A DNA stretch of 64,000 nucleotides from Culex pipiens pallens (lineage: Eukaryota > Arthropoda > Insecta > Diptera > Culicidae), in the NCBI RefSeq assembly GCF_016801865.2, contig NC_068939.1:4106382-4170381 (forward strand), given 5' to 3'. The translations under genes and the position numbers were made by a program. Each line of letters starts with the position of its first letter. The stretch's first letter is position 1. The notes beneath the pieces were generated by a model. The model saw only the letters and a program-made list of their open reading frames with translations, was not told the DNA's origin and did no database searches. Positions 1 to 13,600 of the stretch are shown in pieces.

Positions 1-312
1 GCAACGATCCCGAAGCTGGTCATCGGGCCGAAACAGTGCGAGTGAGTTTTTCGAGTTGAACTTCCCGTCTCAAGCCGAGTTTCTAAATGATGACGTTTCT
101 TCGACAGAGACTTTACCAAGCTGCAGAATTGCCTGGTGACCGAGCTGGAACAGTGCGAGGAGTCTACGCCGGCGAATCTCGTCGAGTCGCTGTTCAGATT
201 TATCCGGAAGGGATCGCCGTGCGATCCGAAGGTAATGGAAAAGTGGAATTATTGAGCGAATAGTGGAGCTTAACTGTTTTCTTATTTACAGGGTAAGGCT
301 GGTCGCAGATAA
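1..312 (+). CDS. DUF1397 / 27 kDa haemolymph glycoprotein-like, 3' end (5' partial)
   Basis: Three joined exons, 1-41, 108-231 and 292-312, with GT-AG introns of 66 and 60 bp; phases 2 and 0 fit and the frame ends at TAA 310-312. The C-terminal 62 residues are visible. They contain spaced cysteines and the segment LEQCEESTPANLVESLF, which resembles the C-terminus of the DUF1397 family of small secreted haemolymph proteins of Lepidoptera and mosquitoes. The family is secreted and its biochemical role is poorly defined. The start and signal peptide lie upstream of the window. The last exon codes only six residues (GKAGRR). The family call is from recognition, not a search; that this is the end of a small spliced + strand gene is much surer than the family name. 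Confidence 0.7.
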
Positions 313-356
313 TGCCATTGAAGAAAATTCCTAAAACTAAGCATTCTTCAGATGAA

Positions 357-362
357 TAATAA
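357..362 (+). terminator. Poly(A) signal AATAAA of the DUF1397 gene
   Basis: AATAAA lies 45 bases after the TAA stop at 310-312, a normal spacing for a short insect 3' UTR. From 363 to about 555 nothing else is recognisable. Confidence 0.6.
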
Positions 363-559
363 ACTACGTTTTGTGAAATGAAAGTATGAGCATTATTTTT
401 AATTGTAGTTTTGCAGCGGGTAGCGAAAATGTGATTTTTTTCAGAACAGGTGGTCCATTCATTCAACGATGCTTTACTTAGTGGGATAAGTGTGACGAGT
501 ACTAAAAAACTAATTTTGCATCGAGTTGAAATTTTTTATTTGTAGTTTCGAAAATCATT

Positions 560-2645
560 TTTTTTTTGCAATTCCATCGTGAAACTACTTACTTTTCCTG
601 TCATTCTTGAACGACGAAATAGCCTACTTTTCTGTACGAAAAATAACAGAATCGAATAGCAACACTTTTCAAAATAAATGCTGAAAAGTTCTACTTTTCA
701 GCACTGAAATGAGTGCTGAAAAGTTGAACTTATCAGCACTTGTTTCGAAAAGTAACACTTTTCAACATTTTTTTGATTTAAACGATTTATTGACAAAATA
801 CATGAAAATTTGACTTAAAATTTCACTCAATGGGTGTTTTTCGGAATTGCAAAAAATGTTGTATGGAACTCGTTGCAAAACTTAATTTTTTCAGCACCCT
901 TCGTATTTATCCAACTCGGTGAACCTCGTTGGATAAATTTACGACTCGTGCTGAAAAAATCCTTTTTTTGCAACTTGTTGCATAAACTACTATTAACTCA
1001 GTATACTATGATTTTTAAATGATGTTAGACTGTCACATCTTTTCAAAGCTCAAGAAAAGTTAAACTTTTCAATACTATTCGAAAAGAGTGCTGAAAAGTT
1101 GAATGGAGTGATTTATTTCCTGTCATTCTGTTGTCACAGAATGGCCTACTTATCACTAAAATAACATTGCTGAAAATTCATTATTGCACCAATTTAAGTG
1201 CTGAAAAGGTCAACTTTTCAGCACTTGTTTTCAAAAGAATAATTATCGACTCTGTTTTGGTTTTTGAAATGACCAATCAATTCTCTTTGGCCAAAGTAGG
1301 CATTTGCCAACCATTGTTACGTCCATAGAAGTCTCCATACAATCCGTGCAGCTGTCCGTCCATACAAAAATGTTATAAAAAATATTCGAAAATCTTTATC
1401 TCGGAAAGGGATTTTCAGATCGATTAGGTGTACTAGCAAAGTTGTAAGGTATGATAATGACAATTCAGAACAAAATAGTTACACTATAGAAATAAACATT
1501 TTTTTTTTTGGTACGTCTGTGGAATAAAAAATTCAACTTTTGACCTACAGAGAAGTATTTAAAAAAAAGCAGGAATAAACAAATTTATTTCTTTCAAGTA
1601 TTGAAAATTTTCCTTAATGCCAAAATCAAATTAGCAGTGGATTTTTTTTCATTTTTTGATAAATCGTATCGCTTTCAAATCATAACCATTTGAGGGTTAA
1701 ATCCATTTAGAAAAAAATGCGAAGGTGATTATGTTACACATGACCAGTATGACAAAGAACTTTGCAATTTTTTTATTGTACCTTTAACATTATTTTTAAT
1801 TTTGTATTTTTTTTCAATTTATATTTTTTGTGCAAAATATGATCCCAAGCAGCAAATTTTGTTTTTTTTTTTTTGGGAATTTCACTTTTTTTAATTATTA
1901 TAACTAAAATTTTATGAAAACAGCCTACTTTGTAGAGAATTGCTCAAAATGATGATTTTTTCAACAAAAGTATAGACCTTCTTAGACTAGGACGAGTGAA
2001 CTTTCAGCACTCAAATGAGTACTAAAATGAACTTTTCAGCACTGATATTTTGGTGATGGTATTAAGGTGATGGATTTTGATGGTCATTCGAGAATTATAG
2101 GAAAAGTTATTACACAACGGAATTCCAAAATAGAAGTTTATGCAACAAGTTGCAAAAAGCAGATATTGATTTTTTCAGCACGAGTCGTACATTTATCCAA
2201 CGAGGTTAACCGAGTTGGATGAATACGACGAGTGCAGAAAAAATCATGTTTTGCAACAAGTTGCTTACAACATTTTTTGCAATTTCGAAAAACGCTTTTT
2301 GATTAGAATTTTATGTCTTTCAACAAAAAAAAAATCACCGTTCAAAACAAAAAAATATATTTAAAAATTTAACTTTTCGATACAAGTGTTGAAAAGTTCA
2401 ACTTTTCAGCACCCATTCCAGTGCTGAAAAGTTGAACTATAGAGTTTTTATAAAAGGTCCTGTTAGCTATTGTCTTTCATATGTTTATAGGACCTATTAA
2501 AAAAAACTGTAGAACTTTTCAGCACTGGTATTGAAAGGTATTAATTTTGCATTCTGTTATTTTTGGCAGGGAAAAGTAGGCCGATTCGTTTCTCCAGAAG
2601 GCATGAAAAGTTGACAGTTTCACAGCGAAATGGCAAAAAGTTTAT
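560..2645. mobile_element. Element with imperfect inverted ends, rich in 'gctgaaaagttnaac' palindromes
   Basis: The left part, about 560-985, runs from 'ttccatcgtgaaact' through 'ggcctacttttc' type sequence to a block with 'ccaactcggtgaacctcgttgg'. The same landmarks reappear in reverse order and strand at about 2125-2300 and 2530-2645, so the unit has long imperfect inverted ends. The short palindrome of the type 'agtgctgaaaagttcaacttttcagcact' recurs many times inside, in fragments. There is no coding capacity. A roughly 95% identical copy of the left part lies at 58495-58930 inside VPS8 intron 2. Borders are approximate and no clear target duplication was found. Confidence 0.6.
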
Positions 2646-4694
2646 TTTAGCACTTATATAACTAATTAAAAAAATGGAAGGAAAATGGCTGTCATCGTTG
2701 ACGAAAGCATTCGAAAAACCCGGGAAAATTGTTTAATTTCTTCAAATACTTTGTATTACGCGTCATACATTACTCTAGTATCGTGTGTGTTAATATTATT
2801 GTAGTCGATATCAGTTTAATTTATACTTTACTGATTAAAATAATCATACCACTTGCTACTATTACCACAAAATACACACGCAGCTTTCTTGGCTTGACTT
2901 GACGCGTGCGCGCTCGCTCGAGGAGAGAGAGGATCTCCACCCGTTTATTACTCCTTTTTTTTCCTTTTTCTTCAAGCAAGCAAGTCTCTCTTTGTTTTCA
3001 ACATTGAATAATAATAATACCTAGGTTTTTAAATTTCGCACGAAATCGCGCTCAATAAGGAAAACTGATTGATTCACGTTTCACTGCTGGGTTCATTCTC
3101 GCTCGATTTTTTTTTCTTTTCTATACAAAATTACAACTCGAACAGATTACCTAACCGAAGGAGAGAACGGGTAAATGAACGATCGAGGGGCAGAGACTGC
3201 AAGAGCGAAACATACCGGAGATACAGTATAGTACACGTAACATAACCGTTACAGAACGTAACCTCGAATTGCTACATTACAAGTAGGTCAATAGTTCTAT
3301 AAATTGGAGTAGTGGTTGATGTATTTGTTCTTTTTTAATTAATGTTTGATAGTGGTTGTTGTTGGTAGGTGTGTAATAATTAGTAGTATTTGATTCTAAA
3401 CGACAATTGGGATAACTTGTTTTTTTCTTGTTTTGTTTGCCTTTGACATTTAGCAATATCTACTAGTTTTTTTGTTTTGTTTACTTGCTTTCTTCTAAGT
3501 TAAAACGACGTTTGTAAATGCGTTGCCTTACAGGAAGGGGGGATGTACTTTTGTTTTGGGGGTGGTTGATGGATTAAAGTGAGTGCAAATTAACGCCACA
3601 CCGTGGAAGAACTCCAACCATGTGACGAATAAATAAAAGTTAATAAATCGCCAACTGGATGTTTGTTTTATGTTTACTCGACTATGAGTAGGGTAAAATG
3701 TGGGCTTGTGATTAAAACATTCATTGTATGGGGGTGATAATGGATGAGTGTATGTATGCTCTAACTTTTCAGCAGTTTTTAAACGGTTTAGTAACTCTAC
3801 TTTGAAGTTGTTTTACTTTTTTTGCAGCTGATATCTTCAAATACAATTCGCGCCAAGCTCAAGATTCCAAATGCAGTTGGTAATTAGCGCTGTTTGTTCT
3901 AATTTCTAAATATTTCTTTAATAATATTATTCATACTTTTTTTTATTGTGCTACGTAATCTCCTAGCACGGTACACAAAGCACTACTATACGCTTTTAAA
4001 TGTTTTAATTTTTTTTCTTTCTTTGTGCACATTGCGGATAAATATCTAGAAAACCTAAAACAGTGTTGGTTCAATAAAATTTACATAGACAACTCAGATA
4101 TAACAAAAATACATTGCACTGAACGAATCCGGGGATTGGAGGATAGACGGATACTTACAATTTCGACGAAACTAGGCCAAATTTGGTAAAAACGAAGTGC
4201 CTTTCAACCAGAGTGAATCAACTAAGATTTGCAATTTAAATTTTGCGTTCCAACTACTGACGATGGTTTGATATCTAAATCTCTACGATGGAGCATGCAT
4301 GTTTTTAAGCCTTCGCTAGTTGACAGCACATTCTATTTGAGTGAAGCAAATTTCATGTTTTAAAATGTGATTCTTTATCTCTGTTTAGGAACGTGTGGCC
4401 TATCTATAAAAATATAAAATTATACAAAAAAAAGAACAGGAAACAGTAATAAAGAGAGCATCTTACAACCAACCGCTCACGACGCAAAACTGTTTGCCCT
4501 TAAAAAAAGTTAGGTTGCGAAGAAGGAACATAACAACATAAATACTTTTTCTCAGAAAAAAAAAAATATAAAACAAACTCTAGAATAGCCGTATCTCAGT
4601 TTTGAAGTAGAGAGCAATCAACAAAATTTGCAGATTCTTTGTGTGCGAGAGTGCCACGATTCCACAACAATTCCTAGCCGGGTTGCCGTTGTTC
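2646..4694 (-). other. 3' flank, probably including the 3' UTR, of the ARIP4-like gene
   Basis: No open reading frame or recognisable transposon. The section 2880-4690 is less homopolymeric than neighbouring repeats and follows the ARIP4 stop at 4695, so some or all is probably 3' UTR. Several minus-strand AATAAA hexamers occur, for example the complement of 2944-2949; which one is used cannot be decided from sequence. Confidence 0.4.
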
Positions 4695-7600
4695 CTACTG
4701 CCACTGTCCCACGCCGGGTTGACTAGGATAGGGGGGATAGCTGTAGTTGGAGGGCGCCGCCGCCGGTGGAGGTGGATAGGAGTGGTACTGGGGATCGGTG
4801 GCCGCGTACGGCGTACCGGGAGCGCCCGCTGCAGCAGCTGCCGCGGCCGCCGCCGGATAGTACGGATACGCCGGCGGTGGATAGTACCCTTGGGATTGAT
4901 ACTGAGAGGCGGCGGCCGCAGCTTGATAGGCCGGATATTGGTACGGGTTGGCACCGCTCTCGGGGATGTAGGTCGGGGGAGTTTCGTAGCTACCGGCGGC
5001 ACCAGCAGCTCCCACGGCACCGCCACCGGCATTCGCCACTGGAAGACCCGGATCTGGCCGGTGGAACGCCGAACCATTGGAACTCACGGTTTGGGTCGCA
5101 CCGGGACTGCCGGTGCCGCTGGTGGCCGTTGAAGGGTAGGACGCGTACGGTGTAAACGAGGAAGAACTGGTCTGTTGGTAGGTGTTGTTACTGTTGGGAG
5201 TGACCTCGGCGGCAACAACGGAACTGGCCGTAGCCGGTGCTGCTGTGTTCATGTAACTTTGAGATTGCTGCGGAAGTTGCTGCTGCTGCTGTTGATGCTG
5301 AGTCGCAGCAGGTGCCACCGGAGGAACATAGCTGTGGGACGACGATGACCCACGGGAATGACTTCTTACCTGGTGCTGCTGCTGCTGACTATGATGAGAC
5401 TGCTGCTGTTGCTGCTGCTGCTGATGGTAATAGTTGGATGAATCGGTCGGAACTGTCGAAGACGACATTGTCGTGGGGGTGGTAGATGCTGATGAGGGTG
5501 ACGACTGATAGTAGTTGGAACGATTCACGGTTGATGCTGTGCTGTTGCTAGATGCGTATGACGTTCCTATTGGTGGACGCAAAGGTGGACAGTTGAGGAC
5601 CAATTTGTTTGCGACTACTATCTAACTTATCAGGTATCTTACTGAGTTAACTTAAAAAAATAACTAGTTGGTCTATTAGTTTTGAAGTCTACAATAATCA
5701 AGTCTCGTGCGTTTCTGAAGTCTTATAACTAAATGCATTTATAAATGCATTGGTTGTTTTTTTATGTGTTTCAATATTATTCAATTAAATTAAAATAACT
5801 TCGATGGTAACAATAGCTAGTCGCCACAGCAATAAAAATTTCTGTTAGTTCACGAAAGAAGGCGATATTGTATGCTAAGAGATTTAAAGTCAGCGATTTA
5901 AAAGGAAAATAGTAAGAATTGCATTCAATTATAAGCTAACAATTAACTAAATCACTGTAGGTGACTAATAAATATCAAACCTAAAATTTAAAAAATAATC
6001 CACGTAGATTATGGATGATCCCTGAGGGCCTAGTATCTGCTTGTCGTTATTATTTTTGCAGTGCGCCATTGTATTACATTACAATGCAATACAAACATAA
6101 CAAGCGATGAAGTGGCCAGCCCTACTGTGCAAAGTTAATCGCAAAGATGATTCGTTGATATCAGTGTTGGAATTCGAGCGTATGCTTTTCTCTTGGCTTT
6201 TCTCACTCGCGAGAGGGAGAGAACTTGTAGTCCTTTCCTCTCCTCGCTCCCGCCGCGAGCGCTTCGTGCTAGCCGTTCGTAGCAAAATAGCAATTTGTTT
6301 ATCAGGCTTAGTGCATCTCCAGCGCTGGGTGCAAACGTCGAAGCAAAGCTAATTTGCACCCGACGTCAACCCCATCGCGGTACCTGTCGCGGTAGCAAAT
6401 TTGCTCTCAGTTCTACGGGATTTCACTTTGCTACCCGGTATTCAGCCTGTTTGCTACCGCATCAAATGGAATTATGCACGGAAACATCAAATCAAGCACG
6501 GAAAATATTTAAAAAAAAATAAAAAAATTTAAAAAATTTAAAAAATTTAAAAAATTTAAAAAATTTAAAAAATTTAAAAAATTTAAAAAATTTAAAAAAT
6601 TTAAAAAATTTAAAAAATTTAAAAAATTTAAAAAATTTAAAAAATTTAAAAAATTTAAAAAATTTAAAAAATTTAAAAAATTTCAAAAATTTAAAAAATT
6701 TAAAAAATTTAAAAAATTTAAAAAATTTAAAAAATTTAAAAAATTTAAAAAATTTAAAAAATTTAAAAAATTTAAAAAATTTAAAAAATTTAAAAAATTT
6801 AAAAAATTTAAAAAATTTAAAAAATTTAAAAAATTTAAAAAATTTAAAAAATTTAAAAAATTTAAAAAATTTAAAAAATTTAAAAAATTTAAAAAATTTA
6901 AAAAATTTAAAAAATTTAAAAAATTTAAAAAATTTAAAAAATTTAAAAAATTTAAAAAATTTAAAAAATTTAAAAAATTTAAAAAATTTAAAAAATTTAA
7001 AAAATTTAAAAAATTTAAAAAATTTAAAAAATTTAAAAAATTTAAAAAATTTAAAAAATTTAAAAAATTTAAAAAATTTAAAAAATTTAAAAAATTTAAA
7101 AAATTTAAAAAATTTAAAAAATTTAAAAAATTTAAAAAATTTAAAAAATTTAAAAAATTTAAAAAATTTAAAAAATTTAAAAAATTTAAAAAATTTAAAA
7201 AATTTAAAAAATTTAAAAAATTTAAAAAATTTAAAAAATTTAAAAAATTTAAAAAATTTAAAAATTTAAAAAAATTTAAAAAATTTAAAAAATTTAAAAA
7301 ATTTAAAAAATTTAAAAAATTTAAAAAATTTAAAAAATTTAAAAAATTTAAAAAATTTAAAAATTTAAAAAATTTAAAAAATTTAAAAAAATTTAAAAAA
7401 TTTAAAAAATTTAAAAAATTTAAAAAATTTAAAAAATTTAAAAAATTTAAAAAATTTAAAAAATTTAAAAAAATTTAAAAAATTTCAAAAATTAAAAAAT
7501 TAAAAAATTAAAAAAATTTCAAAAATTAAAAAAAAATTAAAAAAATTAAAAATTTAAAAAAATAAAAAATTTTAAAAAAATAAAAAAATTAAAAAATTAA

Positions 7601-10600
7601 AAAAATTGCAAAAAATAAAAATAAATTAAAAAATTGCAAAATATTTAAAAAAAATTAAAAAAAAATTAAAAAATTTCAAAAATTTAATTTTTTTTTAAAT
7701 AAAAAGATTTAAAAAAAATTAAGGCCGTAGCAAAAAAATTAAAATTGAAATAACAAGCCATGTTTTCAACATTTGAATGAAAAAAGTGTTTTAAAATGCA
7801 TTTCAACCTGCCCAGTTGTTTTGCAATCATTAGTTTCAAATAACCAATTATTGAAGAGATTTTTTTTTCGCCGAAAAAAAACTTTTTGCGGTTGAAAATA
7901 TTTTTGACCGAACCCATACATGCTAAATATGATTTTAAACGCAGGAAAATGCATTTCTAATTGTTTTCAGTTGGATGGACTTATATTTCCTTTAAAATTT
8001 GGAAGCTTTTTGAAAAAAATATGGTTTTTGCCCCATGATTTTTCGAACCGATTTTAAAGTGGGGCGGGGGCGACATAAACTTTGAAAAATGTTTGCAACG
8101 GCCTAAAATAATAAAAATAATACTTTTTTTTAAATTAAAATTTTGTAAAAATGTATTAAAATAAAAAAAAATAAATAAAATAGAATTTTTTTTAAATTTT
8201 TGAATTTTTGAATTTTTGAATTTTTGAATTTTTAAATTTTTGAATTTTTGAATTTTTGAATTTTTGAATTTTTGAATTTTTGAATTTTTGAATTTTAAAA
8301 TTTTTGAATTTTTGAATTCTTGAATTTTTGAATTTTTGAATTATTGAATTTTTGAACTTTTGAACTTTTGAATTTTTGAATTTTTGAATTTTTAAATTTT
8401 GGAATTTTTGAATTTTTGAATTTTTGAATTTTTGAATTTTTGAATTTTTGAATTTTTGAATTTTTGAATTTTTGAATTTTTGAATTTTTGAATTTTTTAA
8501 ATTTTTGAATTTTTGAATTTTTGAATTTTTGAATTTTTGAATTTTTGAATTTTTGAATTTTTGAATTTTTGAATTTTTGAATTTTTGAAGCACCCACAAG
8601 AGCAGACATAGAAAAATCTCCGAAACACGCATTCAAAACTTTGCCCTCGGCTTGCCGGTACTTGTCGGGTATCAGAAAATGAGTACCCGACAGGTACCGA
8701 CACATATTTTTCTTCTACAGATGAACTTGAGATCAAATTTGATACCTGCTTTGCTACGCGCGGTGGGAGACTCGGGGGCAAACTCGAGAGCAAATTTGGT
8801 GGGAATCAAATCGGGTAGCAAATGGTTTAACTTTCGACATTTTCGAAAAATGAAATTCTTCGAAATTTTCAATAGGATTAAAAAGTTTAATAAACTTTTA
8901 GCATTTCTAGGCATGAATCAACACATAATTATTGATTTTGAAGGTAAACGAGAGCAAAAAATGATAAAAACCCATATTTGCCCCCCGCGGTGGGCTTGTT
9001 TCGGTGGCAAATTTGCTGCGCTAGCGGTGGGGATGACGGAGTTTTTTCAAGGTGGCAAATTTGATCTCGGTATTCATGAGCCGGGTGCAAATTTGATTTG
9101 CACCCCAGCGCTGGAGATGCCCTTATGAATGCCAACAAAGCGATGGTGAAGAGGTGTAACTTCAATTGTTGCGTTGTTTTTTTTTCGTTGCCAACTCTTG
9201 TTACTCGAGCACGGGCAATCGTGCTCGGGACTCGCAGCGAGAACTCGGAAGAAGGGATTATAACTCGCGAGTGCGCGAGGATTCCAACACAAGTTGAAAT
9301 GGATCGAGAATTTACAGAAGGAAATGCGTGGCTCGTGTGGACAATTTGTAAATGGGGGCATAAGTATTTTGACATTTGCAACGATTTTGTATGTTCCGGA
9401 ACAAAAGGTAACCAGCTGTGATGTTAAGGCAGCTTGGGAGGCCAAAAAAACACTTAAAATTTTGCGAAAAAGTTAACCAAAGCCTTAGAATTTGCAGAAA
9501 AGTCTGTAAAACTGTCAAAATGCCTACCCGCCCTTTTCTCGTATATCAAGTATTACAAGAGCCATTAGGAAGCATTCTTCGATTACGTAACGCAAAAATA
9601 GGGAATTTAGATTGGGAATGTTAGTCATGATTTTCTTGGTACATAATATATTCGGTGGAAAATGTTTCCATTCAGATACTTTGTTTGGTTTTGCACTAAA
9701 ATGCCCTTTTTTGAAAAAAAAAAACATAACGATTAGAAAATATGGCTAAAATCATATAAAAAACGGTAAAACTTTCTAAATAAAAGTTCAACACCTTATG
9801 CTGTCTTGGGCTAAATATGTTTTCAATATGACGCTTTCCCGTTTCACCTTAACGGTGCACATCAACCAGAGCTTTTGCACCAAGATTTTTGTTACAGATA
9901 TTTCAGTATTTTCGAAACTACGGAAACTATCGATATAATTTTTTAAATTAAAATTAAAATTTAAATTTGCCTATTTTTACAATCAGATTGTTGCAGGATT
10001 GGGTCCGTAAATTTGTCAATTTTGGAATAAGAAGACAACAACTTCCTTGGTTGCTGTGCCCACTTAAACACATTGTGGTATTGGTCGCAACGCTTGCTTA
10101 GAGCGTATCCTAGAACTTTTACCTTCCCAAAAACCATCCAACTCCAAGCGAAACTTGTTTGGGAATACCGTGGAGACATTCCCTTGTCCCCTTAAAAATA
10201 GTGGAGCATCAACACTTCTCGTTTTCCAAATCTCTAGAACAAGAACTAGGGGAAATTCTCATATGTTTGGCAGGTTAAGCACTCACGCCTAACTCCATCC
10301 AATTAGCTGATTTTCACTATTAAAACAACTTATTTTGCAAAACTTTGAGCATGAGCATGGTTATTTTGCAAAACTTTTGATAGAAACTTGCTTGCTCACT
10401 TCTTATTGAGCTATTTATCACTCGATTTCAGTTGAAAACGCTTTTAATGAGCTGTAATTGAATGTCAAAGTGCTGATATGGCAACATTAGAGGCACGCTG
10501 AAATTAGATGCTGTTCCCCTATGAGCTCATGAAATTTTCGAAAAATCTTAAAATCATTTGGGTGCTTAAAAATGGTTGAATTAAAAGTTATGCCTTTTCA

Positions 10601-13600
10601 CAAGATCATAGAATTGAAGTATCCAGAGGCCTTCTGGAAGTCATGTCCGGTCCTGTCCGTCGTCAGTTGTCCCAACTCAAAACGTTAAAAATTCTACCAA
10701 ATCATGCAAATAGTAGCAAAATCAAAGCGATCCTACTCACCACCGTAGGCCGACGAGGCAACCGGAGGGCCTCCGTACGGCTGCTGCTGCATCTGCTGCT
10801 GACCACCTGCTGCACCGTACACACCGGGCCCACCGGCAGCGACGGTCGTCGGAGGCATCTGCTGCTGCTGCGAATACTGATCGTAATACCCGGTCACGGG
10901 CGGATAGTTGGCGGCGGCCGGTGTGGGCGTTCCGCCAAGGGAGCTGTTACTGTTGCTGTTCTGGCTGTGGTTCATGACGGCCGGTGAAGGGGATGGTGAG
11001 GACGACGCCGACGAGCCCGACACCGGATGGTAGGGCGAGGGGTTGTTTCGCTTGTTGAGCGCTTTCTTGGCAGCGTTGTAGTCGTTCTTTGGCTGCTTGG
11101 GGGGCTTTTTGGCGGCTGACTTTTTGCCGGTTGGGGTCGTCTTCGGTTGGAACTCCATAAAGTTGTCCGGCGTTGGGGAGCGGGTGATGTTGCTGAGAGA
11201 GGTTTGGAACTCGCTCTGGTTTTGATTGTTGATGAGGGCGGACGTGGTTTTCTCTAGGAAGTTGAGACTTGACTCGTACTGGGACGGTGGCGGGGGAGGA
11301 ACGCCGTGGGATTGCTGGCCGTAGAAATTGGCGGGATTGGTGACTGATCCGCCTGCGGCGGCGTACGGATGCCACGAAGATTGCTGCTGGTGCTGGCCAT
11401 GGTGTTGCGCTTTGTGTGGGGAAGTTCCGTACGGTGACGAGGACGACGATGATGGTGATGAGTGCATGTGCTGGGGTTGGTGTAGGATCGGGCTCTTGCC
11501 CGTAGCGGCAGTCGATTGATTTGGCACTCCGCCGGCGTACGGCGATTGGTGATGGCCGGGGGCCATCTGATGATGAACTGGATAGTTTGACGACTGTGGA
11601 TACTGTTGGGGATGATGTTGGGGCTGCTGTTGCGATGTAACCGTTTGTTGCGGCGGCATCGGACGACCGGGGGCGTTGGGGTAGTGTTGGGGTTCCACTG
11701 GAGGTGCACCTGGACCAGTTGGCTGAGCTGGAGGAACATTGTTTGGGGCTTGTTGAGTATCCATCGGAGTCGATTGAGGGACTGCGTTGGCGGTAGATGG
11801 TGGTCCAGCAGGAGATGGGATAGGACCACTTTCTTCGGCGTTGGTTTTAGCTGGGCCAGTCGTCGTTTCCGGAGCCTTTCCTGGAGCTTTATGTCGATAG
11901 TTCTTGAGGGAGGACGGTGGAACCTTGGATTTTCGTTCCACTAGGTTTGGTTTGTAGACCACTTTCTCTCGCAGGGGTGCGATTTCGTCCTCGATAGTGA
12001 CCGTTGCAGGCGGTGCCGCAGGTTGCTTGCCTGTAGGAACATCAGTTTGGCTCGGCTGCTTTTGTTGGAACATTTTACCTGGACCTTGTCCTTTCGGTGC
12101 TAAAGAGTAGGCGGATTGAATCATTGGGAACTTTGAAGCCGTCGATGGGTTGGCAAACTTTCCCGTCGGTGGCATCTTCTTGATGGGCAGCAGCATGTCG
12201 TCACGGATTTCACCCTCTTCCAACTCGTCACTCTTCATGTCGCAGTCGACAATCTCTCCCTTCTCGGGGTAGTCGTCAATGGCCATCGATTCCTTTTCGC
12301 TGTCCGCATCGAGTGGCACGATGCTCGAGTCTGATTTCTCCTCGTCGTCCGAGTTGGACGGAATACTTAGCGAGTTGCCCTCGGAGCAGTCCGCTTTGGA
12401 TGGTGTTCCGGCGGATGCTTTCGTAACCGTAGCGGACGCGGTCGGTTTACGTCCGGTGAGAGTGCTCAGCGCGGCTAGACCTCCCTTCGTGGCCGCATTG
12501 CTGCCACTTCCGTCCTTGTTGGCGCTAACCTTGAACGCGGTCCGGATGGCGATGATTTTGCCCGTCTCCAGCTGCATGTAGATGCCCTTTGGCGACTTCA
12601 GAACCATAACCTTCTGGCCAGCCTTCAGCACGATGTTGGATTTGTCGGCAGAACTCGTCGGGATGACCACATCTTGAAAAAAGGAAGGTTAAAAGTTAGT
12701 TGACCAGGTGATAATCGAAGGGAGAAGGTAGTCTTACCGATTGGAAGAGTCATTTCCTGGGCAGTCATGCCCTGTCGCTGCCAAACCTCCGCTGGAATCC
12801 AGCGGGTCGGCCTATTGCCACCGATTCCGGTCTTGCCTGCCTCACCAGACTGCATCGGACGAACCTGCGAATATAGTAAGAATGTCAGCAAGTCCAGTTT
12901 CTACAAAATTCACAAGAAATCTCACCGATGCAACTGGCCTGTGAATGATCGAACCGTCCGGAGTTCGGATTGCCCGATAGGTGGTGCCCATCGATGTGTA
13001 CGAGTAGCTCGGTTTGGTTGCCGCTTGCTTCTCCAGCTCGTACCCGCGCTGGGCCTGTCGCTTCTCGGCCGACGACAGCTTCTTCTCCTTGCGATCGATC
13101 AGCAAACTTTCGTGGGCAAACGGAGCCTTCGTCAGTTGTTTGGAGTACTTCTCCAGCAGCGATTTCATCACGACATCAATGTACTTTTCCTTGTCTTCGC
13201 TAAAGTCCTTCACCTCACTCTCCTCTCCGTCGTCGTAACACAGACTGGTCACTTCCTTCATCGAAAGATGCGCATCCGGGTTGCACTCGTCCACGATGCG
13301 ATCGCTCATGCCCTGCTTGTTGATCTGCCGGTCGTAGATCTTCTTCTCCAAGCAGTTGTCCACCACCAATCGATACACGAAGCAGGGCTTCTTCTGACCG
13401 TAACGGTACACCCGACAGACGGCCTGCGTGTCGTGGCACGGATTCCAGCTGGCATCAAACACCACAACCCGGTTTGCACCCACCAAGTTGATGCCCAGCG
13501 AGCCAGCGCGGGTCGACACCAGGAACAGGTGGATGTTTGGGTTCGAGTTGAACTCGTTGATCAACTTTTCACGCTCCTGAGCGGTCGTCGATCCGTCCAA

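Larger units (their letters stand above)
6311..9122. mobile_element. TTA-flanked MITE-like element (PIF/Harbinger type) in ARIP4 intron 5
   Basis: The left end is GTGCATCTCCAGCGCTGG at 6311 and the right end is its inverted match, CCAGCGCTGGAGATGCCC, ending at 9122. TTA lies directly outside both ends (6308-6310 and 9123-9125). Subterminal segments repeat 'tagcaaattt' and 'gcaaatttg' motifs on both sides. A 3 bp TWA duplication is characteristic of PIF/Harbinger elements. There is no transposase ORF, so it is non-autonomous. Its length of 2.8 kb comes largely from two internal simple-repeat blocks and from a middle segment (about 7890-8110) also seen at 58960-59155. Confidence 0.75.

Noticed and set aside
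6492..6686. ORF encoding a KFF repeat peptide
   Set aside because: Pure by-product of the 9-bp (AAAAAATTT)n array; no start context or conservation.
6522..7485. Regular repeat that might be taken for a CRISPR array
   Set aside because: No spacers: it is a head-to-tail 9-bp simple repeat in a eukaryotic intron.
8192..8793. Long K/N/I/Q-rich ORFs on the - strand
   Set aside because: Translation of the (TTTTTGAA)n array running into flanking MITE sequence; same artefact in three frames.
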